Below are positions 1 to 5,899 of a DNA stretch of 9,404 nucleotides, in pieces (within the stretch, counting starts at the first letter, position 1; every line of letters begins with the position of its first letter). The DNA is from Cytophagales bacterium. Lineage in GTDB: Bacteria; Bacteroidota; Bacteroidia; Cytophagales; ES-bin-26. Under the pieces are notes generated by a model. The model did no database searches. It was not told where the DNA came from and saw nothing but the letters and a program-made list of their open reading frames with translations. Location of the stretch: NCBI GenBank assembly GCA_014379925.1, contig JACMKY010000205.1, positions 1-9,404 of the forward strand, read 5' to 3'. Both the position numbers and the translations under genes were made by a program.

Positions 1-24
1 CTCTTTAATCCGGTAAATTGTGGT

Positions 25-102
25 CTAGACTTTCAAACCACGATTTCGAACCAGACTGGCTACTTTTCTCAGAATGCTTTTCCACGGTAACCAATTATTC
101 AT
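25..102 (-). CDS. possible 25-codon ORF overlapping the upstream gene
   Basis: An ATG overlaps the stop codon of the hypothetical gene at 99-383 in the ATGA arrangement. It opens a 25-codon frame beginning MNNWLPWKSILRKV and ending at a TAG at 25-27. The peptide is basic and could form an amphipathic helix, but I recognise no family. The ATGA overlap is typical of translational coupling, so this could be the decayed start of a second cistron or a chance frame. Reading on in the other two minus-strand frames gave no recognisable domain before the window edge. Confidence 0.2.
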   Translation of the reverse strand: MNNWLPWKSILRKVASLVRNRGLKV

Positions 103-383
103 TTCCCGTTGGTCGGGGATAAATTTTGGTGCTGGTAATTTCTCATGCTTTCGGTAATGAGATTAATTTCTTCAATTGAAAACTCTTTTGCGTAGTACCG
201 CTTAAATACTGCGATGCGCACGTCAATGGCCGATAGATTAGCATTTTCGGCTCGAATGCTGTTTTCTACCACCGTGCGTACGTAGTCAATCATTTCAATT
301 CCCATCAGGAAACGTTCTTCAGGAGTCTTGGAAAAAATAATTTCCAATTGTTTCTTTCGCGCATCTTCGGTGGTGTCATTCAT
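99..383 (-). CDS. small conserved-type hypothetical protein, 94 aa
   Basis: The function is unknown. The protein is soluble, charged and probably all-helical, with no signal peptide or membrane segment. From memory, its pattern resembles a widespread family of roughly 90-residue bacterial proteins: a 'TPEERFLMGIEM' stretch at residues 20-31, a 'VVENSIR' stretch at 38-44, then 'LSAIDVRIAVFKRYYAKEF' at 50-68. Members of that family often sit beside a nucleotidyltransferase-like gene, but I cannot run a search and no such partner is visible before the window edge. I chose the ATG at 383 because the 14 residues added by the ATG at 425 look non-coding and cover an inverted repeat. No clear promoter is visible. 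An inverted repeat at 420-437 lies about 37 bp upstream of the start. Confidence 0.7.
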   Translation of the reverse strand: MNDTTEDARKKQLEIIFSKTPEERFLMGIEMIDYVRTVVENSIRAENANLSAIDVRIAVFKRYYAKEFSIEEINLITESMRNYQHQNLSPTNGK

Positions 384-419
384 CGAGTACGGGAGTTTAT
401 GAGTGGACGGGTAGCGTCG

Positions 420-437
420 ATCCATTCACCAATGGAT
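420..437. promoter_or_regulatory. 7-bp inverted repeat upstream of the small hypothetical gene
   Basis: The arms atccatt and aatggat are perfectly complementary around the 4-nt spacer cacc. The element sits 37-54 bp upstream of the preferred start of the 94-aa gene. It could be an operator or a small leader hairpin. A 7-bp repeat can arise by chance, and I found no convincing TAnnTTTG element to anchor it. Confidence 0.25.
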
Positions 438-523
438 GCGTTCGTAAACGTTTGGGCTGGCGCAAATCAACTTCATTCCTGGTTGTTCTCCGGAGATGAA
501 GTTTCCCGAAGAAAAAGAAACGC

Positions 524-554
524 AAAAAAAGGCGCAAGCCTTTCGACTTGCGCC
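524..554 (-). terminator. rho-independent terminator of the GMC oxidoreductase operon
   Basis: On the minus strand an 8-bp perfect stem (ggcgcaag paired with cttgcgcc, 531-538 and 547-554) encloses an 8-nt loop and is followed directly by a run of seven T (524-530). It begins 55 bp past the GMC stop codon. This is a textbook intrinsic terminator and fixes the end of the minus-strand operon that starts near 3180. Confidence 0.87.
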
Positions 555-609
555 CGTTAACTGCCTTTCAATTCGATCCGAACGTATCGGCCAACACCAA
601 CTTCCCCGG

Positions 610-2331
610 TTACGCCAGGTTCCCCCGCTTCAGCTCCTTGACGGCAAAGTCGGCGGCGCGGGCGGTGAGGGCCATGTAGGTCAGCGAAGGGTTGACGCAG
701 GAAGCCGACGTCATCGCGGCTCCATCGGTGACGAACACGTTGTCGCAACCCCATACTTGGTTGTGCTTGTTGAGCACCGACGTCTTGGCGTCCCGGCCCA
801 TGCGGGCCGTGCCCATTTCGTGGATGCCGATGCCGAGGTGCTTGGTCTCGTCGTTGCGGGGTTCGATATTCTTGAGTCCGGCGGCTTCGAGCATCTCGGC
901 GGCGTCGTTCATCATGTCGATCCGCATTTTCCGCTCATTTTCGCCGTAGGCCGCGTCGAACACAATCAGGGGAAGGCCCCACTTGTCTTTCTTCTCGGCG
1001 TCCAGGTACATCCGGTTGTTGCGGTTGGGCAACACCTCGCCGAAACCGCCCAGGCTCATCGTCCACTTGCCGGGATGCGTGAGGGATTCCTTGAGTTCGG
1101 CCCCGAAGCCCGGCGCGTTGATGCCGCTCGCCCAGCCTTCGCGGCTGGCACCGCCCTGGTAGCCGAAACCGCGGAGGTATTCGCGCTTGTCCTTGCCCCA
1201 GTTGCGGTAGCGCGGCACGTAGATGCCATTGGCGCGGCGACCGTAGTAGTACTTGTCCTCCATCCCTTCGAAATCCCCGGAAGCGCCCACGGCCAGGTGA
1301 TGGTCCATGATGTTGCGCCCCAGTTCGTCGCTTTCGTTGCCCAGGCCGTTGGGAAAGCGGTCCGACTTGGAGTTGAACATGATGGCCGTCGAAGCCAGCG
1401 CCGACGCGTTGAGGAAGATGACCTTGGCGAAATACTCGGTTACCTGCTTGCTATTCTGGTTAATCACGCGCACGCCCGAGGCCTTTCCCTTCTGCTCGTC
1501 AAAGATCACTTCCGACACGATGGAGTCGGGCAGCAGGGTGAGGTTGCCGGTTTTGTTGGCCGCGGGCAGGGTGGACGACTGGGTGCTGAAGTAGGCGCCG
1601 TACGGACAGCCGCGCATGCAGAGGTTGCGGTACTGGCAAGCGGCCCGTCCCAGGCTGGTGTGCACTTCCTGGGGAGCGGTGAGGTGGGCGGTGCGGCCCA
1701 TGGTGATGTGGCGGCCGTTGAAATTCTTCTCGACGCTCTTCTTCACTTCCTTTTCCACGCAGTTCATCTCCATTGGGGGCAGGAATTGCCCGTCCGGCAG
1801 CACGTCCAGGCCATCCCGGGAGCCGCTGACGCCCACGAATTTCTCGACGTAACTATACCACGGAGCCAGGTCCTCGTAGCGGATGGGCCAATCGGTGGCA
1901 ATGCCATCTTTGGCGTTGGCCTCGAAGTCGGCCGGATTCAGGCGGTAGCTTTGCCGTCCCCACATGAGCGAACGCCCGCCCACGTGGTAGCCCCGGACCC
2001 AATCGAAGGGCCTCTTCTCGAGGTACGGATTTTCCTTGTCGTTTTCAAAGTGGTGGCGGTGTTCTTCGTTGGCCGTGTAGCCGGTGCGCACGTTGGCCCA
2101 GTATTCTTCCCGGGCCAGGTTGGTGAGCCGGCCCCGGTGGGGAAAATCCCAGGGGTTGTTGGTAGCGGTTTTGTAGCCTTCAATGTGCTTGATGTCCCGT
2201 CCCCGTTCCAACATCAGTACTTTGAGTCCTTTCTCGGTCAATTCCTTGGCTGCCCAGCCGCCGCTGATGCCGGAGCCCACGACAATGGCGTCGTAGGTAT
2301 TTTGAGCTTGTGCTTTCAGGTTCAGATTCAT
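610..2331 (-). CDS. GMC family FAD-dependent oxidoreductase (sugar/polyol dehydrogenase type)
   Basis: This 573-aa flavoprotein of the glucose-methanol-choline family would oxidise a sugar or other alcohol and pass electrons to another carrier. Visible motifs are the FAD-binding GSGISGG (19-25) with E42 to hold the adenosine ribose, GGRSLMWG (118-125), a cysteine cluster C232/C238/C242, and the C-terminal active site with HEMGTARMG (H504) and CVNPSLT (N547). It is closest in layout to the large subunit of gluconate/fructose dehydrogenases. It has no signal peptide. The subunit-3 protein just upstream has a Tat signal, so I infer co-export. No cytochrome c subunit lies in this window, so the electron acceptor is unknown. 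I chose the ATG at 2331 because the 35 residues in frame upstream translate a repeat element. The substrate cannot be assigned. Confidence 0.93.
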   Translation of the reverse strand: MNLNLKAQAQNTYDAIVVGSGISGGWAAKELTEKGLKVLMLERGRDIKHIEGYKTATNNPWDFPHRGRLTNLAREEYWANVRTGYTANEEHRHHFENDKENPYLEKRPFDWVRGYHVGGRSLMWGRQSYRLNPADFEANAKDGIATDWPIRYEDLAPWYSYVEKFVGVSGSRDGLDVLPDGQFLPPMEMNCVEKEVKKSVEKNFNGRHITMGRTAHLTAPQEVHTSLGRAACQYRNLCMRGCPYGAYFSTQSSTLPAANKTGNLTLLPDSIVSEVIFDEQKGKASGVRVINQNSKQVTEYFAKVIFLNASALASTAIMFNSKSDRFPNGLGNESDELGRNIMDHHLAVGASGDFEGMEDKYYYGRRANGIYVPRYRNWGKDKREYLRGFGYQGGASREGWASGINAPGFGAELKESLTHPGKWTMSLGGFGEVLPNRNNRMYLDAEKKDKWGLPLIVFDAAYGENERKMRIDMMNDAAEMLEAAGLKNIEPRNDETKHLGIGIHEMGTARMGRDAKTSVLNKHNQVWGCDNVFVTDGAAMTSASCVNPSLTYMALTARAADFAVKELKRGNLA

Positions 2332-2359
2332 GGGTAATGCGTTGGTAGGCGAATGAAGT

Positions 2360-2485
2360 GAGGTAAGAAGTACGAGGTAGGAAGTAAGAAGTATGAGGCA
2401 GGAAGCAGGAGGGATGAGGTAAGAAGTACGAGGCAAGAACTGGAAGACTTTTTTCTTACCTCGTACTTCTTACCTCGTACTTCCT
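2360..2485. repeat. direct and inverted repeat element forming a long hairpin
   Basis: The 18-mer gaggtaagaagtacgagg occurs exactly at 2360-2377 and 2416-2433, with a 16/18 copy at 2381-2398, and is inverted exactly at 2459-2476. The arms at 2416-2439 and 2453-2476 pair over 24 bp with one mismatch, leaving a 13-nt loop. A weaker extension reaches 2407 and 2485. The element fills most of the 160-bp gap between the subunit-3 stop and the GMC start, and the hairpin begins about 6 nt after that stop. There is no T-run suited to termination. A role in mRNA stability or in setting the ratio of the two proteins is inference. It could also be a dispersed family of purine-rich intergenic repeats. Confidence 0.88.
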
Positions 2486-2491
2486 CTTGCC

Positions 2492-3118
2492 CTACGTCGC
2501 CCAGGCTTTCTGGCCGGGTTTGAGGTCGATGCAGCCTTCGTAGCGGGTAGGCACCGGCACGTACTCCAGGGCCTGGGTAGCCCCGACTTCGGAGCTGAAA
2601 TACCCGACCAGCGTCAGTTCTTTCATCGTGGGGAAGAAAAGAAGCCGGGATGTCGCCTTGGCATTCTTGTTTTGTTCGGCGGCCAGCCGCTCCTGCTCGC
2701 GCACGGCTTTGGCGTCGGCTTCGGCTTTCTTGAGCAACTCCGTCTGTTGGGCGGGCTGGCACTTCAGAAACGCGTTGCCGTAGGCTTTGTTCGCGTCCGC
2801 GTCCAGTTGGTCCAACCCGGCGAAGAACTGGTCCTGGTCGGGCTTGGTGTAGCAATCGGCCAGCATCAGGGCGATGAACTCGGGAACCTTCGCCGCCTTG
2901 GCGCCGGGCGTGTTGGTGGTGGGAATGATGATTTCGGAAATCTCGGCGATCATCTTGGAATGATTGTCGGAGATGAACGGGGCTGCCTTGCCTGCCTGGG
3001 CCGTTTTGGGTTTGGTTTGGCAGCCTTCCAGCAGGGCAAACACGGCCGGAGCGGAAAGCGTGCCGCCCATCAGCGCGGTGACGCGGTGGAGGGCTTCGCG
3101 GCGGTCAATCTTGTTCAT
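2492..3118 (-). CDS. gluconate 2-dehydrogenase subunit 3 family Tat lipoprotein
   Basis: This 208-aa protein matches the small (gamma) subunit type that partners GMC dehydrogenases. The N-terminus has a twin-arginine region (D5-R6-R7-E-A-L), a short hydrophobic stretch (about 13-30) and a lipobox-like L30-E-G-C33, so it is probably exported folded by Tat and lipidated at C33. Family-type stretches are 'EISEIIIPTTNTPGAKAAKV' (59-78), 'LTLVGYFSSEVGA' (168-180) and 'PTRYEGC' (190-196). A charged helical segment lies at about 123-155. In characterised dehydrogenases of this kind the small subunit carries the export signal for the large one. It is the first gene of a two-gene operon, with a promoter about 65 bp upstream. 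The lipobox glutamate at -2 is unusual, but Bacteroidota lipoboxes vary. Confidence 0.9.
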   Translation of the reverse strand: MNKIDRREALHRVTALMGGTLSAPAVFALLEGCQTKPKTAQAGKAAPFISDNHSKMIAEISEIIIPTTNTPGAKAAKVPEFIALMLADCYTKPDQDQFFAGLDQLDADANKAYGNAFLKCQPAQQTELLKKAEADAKAVREQERLAAEQNKNAKATSRLLFFPTMKELTLVGYFSSEVGATQALEYVPVPTRYEGCIDLKPGQKAWAT

Positions 3119-3183
3119 GGATGGAGTGCAGGTGGATGAATACGGATGAAGCGACGGGTTAGGTACGCGCGGGGTTTATCTTC

Positions 3184-3214
3184 CAAAAGTAAGCAATCTT
3201 GCCTACTATTCAAA
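3184..3214 (-). promoter_or_regulatory. Bacteroidota-type sigma-A promoter of the redox operon
   Basis: On the minus strand TTTG (3214-3211) is followed after 19 nt by TACTTTTG (3191-3184), an exact match to the Bacteroidota TTTG-N(about 19)-TAnnTTTG promoter. Transcription would start near 3178, giving a leader of about 60 nt before the ATG at 3118. Spacing and position both fit well. This is read by eye, without experimental support. Confidence 0.72.
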
Positions 3215-3303
3215 GCGTGAGAAAAAAATGAAACCGAACTTTTACCGGCAATCCCGCGCCCCCGTTTTTTCGGCCGGTTGTCCGGTCGGAGCGGTTTGGT
3301 GAA

Positions 3304-3351
3304 AGCGTTTTCCGTTTTGTGGTAAAAACGTTTTACAAAGCAGAAAACGTT
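3304..3351. promoter_or_regulatory. cluster of AACGTT palindromes, possible operators
   Basis: A dyad gtaaaa-acg-ttttac (3322-3336) contains the perfect palindrome aaaacgtttt (3325-3334). A second AACGTT lies at 3346-3351, its centre 19 bp away, and a diverged copy aagcgttt is at about 3303-3310. AT-rich arms around a central CG are typical of LacI-family operators, so a regulator of one or both flanking genes may bind here. No such regulator is encoded in the window, and the site lies over 100 bp from the redox promoter. Confidence 0.3.
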
Positions 3352-3563
3352 AAGCACCAAACGATTGCGTGTACACCTCGAAAAATAACGCCGGGCAAGT
3401 GTGACTTTTTCGTGGTTCGCGCAACCAATGAGGTTGAATCCATTTTCAATGATCCATTGGGGGTATGCCTGACGCTTACCTGGCCACCGGTGAACGCTGA
3501 CGGTCCGTGCTTTGCCCTACTTGTGACTTACCAGTAACGTATGATTGCTTACCAGGTGCTCCG

Positions 3564-4070
3564 GTGATTGAGAAAACGCTACAAAACGAATTCGTTCAAC
3601 TGTTGGCGGCGCACCAGAAGCTGGTGCACACCATCTGCAGCCTCTACTATCTCCTGCCGGAAGACCGCCAGGATTTGTTCCAGGAGATCGCGCTTCAGTT
3701 GTGGAAATCCTACCCGACCTTCAACCACCAATCGAAAATCACCACCTGGATCTACCGGGTGGCGATCAATACGGTGTTCGCCAAAATCCGGAAGGAAAAG
3801 AGCCGGCCCAAGAGTGATTCTTTCTCGGAAGCGGCCTTTCAGGTTCCCCAACCGGAAACCCCATTCGAGCAGGTGGAAGCCATCGCGGATCTGTACCGGG
3901 CCATCCACCAGCTTTCCGACGTGGACAAGGCCATCGTGATGCTGTACCTGGACGAACACAGCTACGAGGAGATCGCCAACATCGTGAAAATGAGCCGAAC
4001 CAATGTCAGCACCCGGATCGGCCGAATCAAGGCGAGGCTGGAGAAACGGTTAAAACCCCAAACCCAATGA
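3564..4070 (+). CDS. ECF-type RNA polymerase sigma factor (sigma-70 family)
   Basis: This 168-aa protein has the two-domain ECF layout. Region 2 spans about residues 8-78, including 'DLFQEIALQLWKSY' (37-50) and 'TTWIYRVAINT' (60-70). A linker leads to region 4 at about 105-163, with the helix-turn-helix 'SYEEIANIVKMSRTNVSTRI' (133-152). It would direct RNA polymerase to a dedicated regulon, possibly including its own operon. The GTG at 3564 begins just before the first conserved helix. Another in-frame GTG at 3507 would add 19 residues that look non-coding, so I prefer 3564 with moderate certainty. Its stop overlaps the next start as ATGA, so the two are probably translationally coupled. Which stimulus it serves is unknown. 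Confidence 0.9.
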   Translation: MIEKTLQNEFVQLLAAHQKLVHTICSLYYLLPEDRQDLFQEIALQLWKSYPTFNHQSKITTWIYRVAINTVFAKIRKEKSRPKSDSFSEAAFQVPQPETPFEQVEAIADLYRAIHQLSDVDKAIVMLYLDEHSYEEIANIVKMSRTNVSTRIGRIKARLEKRLKPQTQ

Positions 4071-4264
4071 ACTTGGACGAATGGAAATCCCAGTGGGAAG
4101 CCTACAAGGATCGGACGGGCGAAGCGTACCGGCTCAGCGACGATCAACTGTCCGACCTGCTCACCGATGCCCCCGGCTTCCGCCCGGCGGGCAGGTTGTC
4201 CCGAAGAATCTTGCTCAACCTCGGGATGGGTCTTTTCCTGGTAATGATCGGCTCCGGGTGCTAA
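4067..4264 (+). CDS. short single-pass membrane protein in anti-sigma position, probably truncated
   Basis: This 65-aa protein overlaps the sigma gene by ATGA. It starts with an acidic helical segment (MNLDEWKSQWEAYK) and 'YRLSDDQLSDLL' (21-32), followed by a hydrophobic stretch at about 48-64 (ILLNLGMGLFLVMIGSG) ending in GC and a stop. Bacteroidota ECF sigma genes are often followed by membrane proteins with this kind of N-terminus, usually well over 100 residues. Here the frame ends right at the first membrane segment, and short cgtaagtcg repeats begin just past the stop. I therefore infer that the 3' end was lost, though a naturally tiny regulator is possible. An anti-sigma function rests on position only. 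Confidence 0.6.
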   Translation: MNLDEWKSQWEAYKDRTGEAYRLSDDQLSDLLTDAPGFRPAGRLSRRILLNLGMGLFLVMIGSGC

Positions 4265-4269
4265 GCAGT

Positions 4270-4318
4270 CGTAAGTCGCGGGTAGCACCGTTGCCTAACA
4301 ACGGCGTAAGTCGTAAGT
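4270..4318. repeat. cgtaagtcg short repeats around a small hairpin
   Basis: The 9-mer cgtaagtcg occurs at 4270-4278 and 4305-4313, followed by a partial copy cgtaagt at 4312-4318. Between them ccgttg and caacgg (4288-4293, 4299-4304) form a 6-bp stem with a 5-nt loop. There is no T-run, so it is a weak terminator candidate at best. The block starts six bases after the stop of the short membrane gene. A related palindrome, cttacg-c-cgtaag, is at 6917-6929. Confidence 0.5.
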
Positions 4319-4414
4319 AATGCAAAATATCACTAATCAGATAATGAGTTGAGAAAGAAGGCTTGGTTGTTGCCATTGGGCGGCATCCCGGCTACGGCCT
4401 TACCTGATTCACCT

Positions 4415-5221
4415 ATGTTCAACTTCGTGGTTTGGGACGTTTCCCCGGTGGCGGTTGCGCTGGGGCCGTTTTCCGTCCGTTGGTACGGCCTGCTGTTCGC
4501 CGGTGGTTTCTGGCTTTCCTACCGGGTGCTTGCCCACGTTTTCCGGCGGGAAGGCCGGCCGGAGGGCGACCTGGATGCCCTCGCGGTGTACGTGGTGGTT
4601 GCCACGGTGGTGGGTGCCCGGCTGGGGCACTTTGTTTTTTACGAGTGGGACTTTCTGCTCGATCAGCCCGGGCGGTGGCTGATAAAGCTGGTCACCCCGC
4701 CGTTCGAGGGATTGGCCAGCCACGGGGCGGGCATCGTTATCTTCGTGGCCCTGTACCACTATGCTCGCCGGAATGGCCAAAGCTACCGGTGGCTCCTGGA
4801 CCGGCTGGCGATCGGGGCGGCGCTGACGGGCGGCGCCATTCGGGTGGGTAACCTGATGAACTCCGAAATTGTCGGCAAGCCCACCTGGTTGCCCTGGGGG
4901 TTTATCTTCCGGCAGAACCCCGAATTTTCACCCGTGCCCCGGCATCCGGCCCAGCTCTACGAAGCGATTGTTTGCGGGTTACTCTTCGGATTGCTCCTCG
5001 GGTGGTGGAGCCGCACCCGGGAGCGGACCCCCGAAGGCAGTCTCTCCGGCCTGTTCCTGCTGGTGGTGTTCTCTTTCCGGTTCCTTTTCGAATTCCAGAA
5101 AGAGAACCAGGCGCCCTTCGAGGAAGGACTGGCACTTAATATGGGGCAGATGCTGAGCGTTCCCGCGGTGGTAGTTGGGGTGGGGTTGCTGGTGGGCGCT
5201 TACCGAAGAAAAACGCATTGA
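4415..5221 (+). CDS. lgt: prolipoprotein diacylglyceryl transferase Lgt
   Basis: Lgt is an inner-membrane enzyme that moves the diacylglyceryl group of phosphatidylglycerol onto the lipobox cysteine of prelipoproteins, the first step of lipoprotein maturation. The 268-aa length is normal. Visible signatures are 'RWYGLLFAGGF' (22-32), H103 in 'GLASHGAG', the family signature 'GGAIRVGNLMNSE' (139-151) with the key R143, 'RHPAQLYEA' (176-184), and 'FRFLFEFQKENQ' (221-232) followed by GQMLSVP (244-250). About seven hydrophobic segments fit the known fold. I start at the ATG at 4415, because the in-frame TTG at 4349 would add 22 residues unlike an Lgt N-terminus. No clear promoter is visible in the 150-bp gap, so read-through from the sigma operon is possible. 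Three predicted lipoproteins in this window are likely substrates. Confidence 0.96.
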   Translation: MFNFVVWDVSPVAVALGPFSVRWYGLLFAGGFWLSYRVLAHVFRREGRPEGDLDALAVYVVVATVVGARLGHFVFYEWDFLLDQPGRWLIKLVTPPFEGLASHGAGIVIFVALYHYARRNGQSYRWLLDRLAIGAALTGGAIRVGNLMNSEIVGKPTWLPWGFIFRQNPEFSPVPRHPAQLYEAIVCGLLFGLLLGWWSRTRERTPEGSLSGLFLLVVFSFRFLFEFQKENQAPFEEGLALNMGQMLSVPAVVVGVGLLVGAYRRKTH

Positions 5222-5281
5222 ATGTCGAACTGAAGGATAGAGAACGCCGGAGCGATTTGACATTCCCTTTCTTGCCCACCG

Positions 5282-5298
5282 CCGGTCCGCCGGTTTTT
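5282..5298 (+). terminator. weak candidate terminator after lgt
   Basis: On the plus strand a short GC stem (ccgg 5282-5285 with ccgg 5290-5293, loop tccg) is followed by five T (5294-5298), about 60 bp past the lgt stop. The stem is only 4-5 bp. A separate dyad, aatgtcgaa/tttgacatt (5221-5229 with 5256-5264), lies between. Either could end transcription in this convergent gap, neither convincingly. Confidence 0.33.
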
Positions 5299-5878
5299 AC
5301 TGCTGACCGGATGGTTCCGCGTAATCATCCGATTTGAGTCCGATGATCTTGCGCTGGTCATAGTCCATATCGTCGTAGTGGAGTTTGAAAAACCAGCGCC
5401 GCTGGTTGTTGGGGCTGGTCCAGGAGCCTTCGACCGTTTCGTCCATAAAATTTCCGTTAAATCGGCCCGTGATTCGGTTGCCGTCGTATTCCTCCAGCAT
5501 CAACGAATCGCCGACCACGCTTCCTCTTAAGGAGATGTCTTCTTTTTTGCGATTGGCCTCGTAGAAATACTTACCGGAAAGCTGGCCGTTCTCTCCCTTC
5601 AGGTACATCGAGATGAGGATTTCGTCGCCATTATTTTTGCGCAAATAGCCGGCGAACACCCGGGCAAAATCGCCCGGGGCGTTCGCCTCCGGGGGCGGCT
5701 GGTCAAAATACTCGTCGGCCTTCGCGTTGCCGGGCGGCGGGTCAGGCGTTTCTTCTGAGCTGACTACCCCAACCGTAGTATCTTTCGCCGGCACTTGGGA
5801 ACGCTCCTGCCTGGGGTGGCAACTCCACCCCATCAACAGGGATGAGGCCAAGAGTATCGGAATGGTCAACCTTTGCAC
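5297..5878 (-). CDS. predicted lipoprotein of unknown function, 193 aa
   Basis: The N-terminus is a lipoprotein-type signal: a short basic start, a hydrophobic core (5-16) and C20 in 'LLMGWSC'. The G at -3 is off the strict lipobox but tolerable in Bacteroidota. A Pro/Glu-rich linker (25-70) leads to a beta-rich domain (71-170) with repeated short strands such as 'ILISMYLKGENGQLSGKYFY' (87-106) and 'VEGSW' (149-153). Proteins of this kind in Bacteroidota are annotated only as hypothetical. The start is a GTG at 5878, the only start that gives a full signal peptide. It follows the YD-repeat lipoprotein by 21 bp, so the two are probably co-transcribed. It converges on lgt. I cannot assign a function. 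Confidence 0.83.
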   Translation of the reverse strand: MQRLTIPILLASSLLMGWSCHPRQERSQVPAKDTTVGVVSSEETPDPPPGNAKADEYFDQPPPEANAPGDFARVFAGYLRKNNGDEILISMYLKGENGQLSGKYFYEANRKKEDISLRGSVVGDSLMLEEYDGNRITGRFNGNFMDETVEGSWTSPNNQRRWFFKLHYDDMDYDQRKIIGLKSDDYAEPSGQQ

Positions 5879-5899
5879 GGCTTTTTTGGGTTAAATCAG

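Larger units (their letters stand above)
3119..3563. other. divergent intergenic region between the redox operon and the sigma factor
   Basis: About 445 bp separate the divergent starts if the sigma gene begins at 3564. The region holds the redox-operon promoter (3184-3214), a GC-rich 7-bp hairpin (3271-3277 with 3282-3288, loop ttgt) without a terminator-like T-run, and a cluster of AACGTT palindromes (3304-3351). I found no convincing TTTG/TAnnTTTG pair for the sigma gene. Short open frames here show no recognisable protein. Confidence 0.6.

Noticed and set aside
463..470. minus-strand TTGATTTG as the promoter of the small hypothetical gene
   Set aside because: It misses the TAnnTTTG pattern by one base and has no TTTG at the right distance.
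496..2337. 613-codon open frame on the plus strand
   Set aside because: It is the antisense shadow of the GMC gene. Its translation is low-complexity V/G/H/A-rich with no family motif, while the minus strand shows full FAD and active-site motifs.
2332..2436. 35-residue N-terminal extension of the GMC protein, and a 175-codon minus-strand frame (2328-2855) ending in the same repeat
   Set aside because: The sequence is the translated repeat element (iterated TSYL). The GMC fold starts right after the ATG at 2331, and the 175-codon frame is a shifted reading of the subunit-3 gene.
2360..2485. CRISPR array
   Set aside because: Repeats are irregularly spaced (21, 35 and 43 bp between starts), partly inverted, and lack unique uniform spacers or nearby cas genes.
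3271..3288. GC-rich 7-bp hairpin as a terminator
   Set aside because: Neither strand has a T-run after the stem, and it lies between divergent genes where no terminator is expected.
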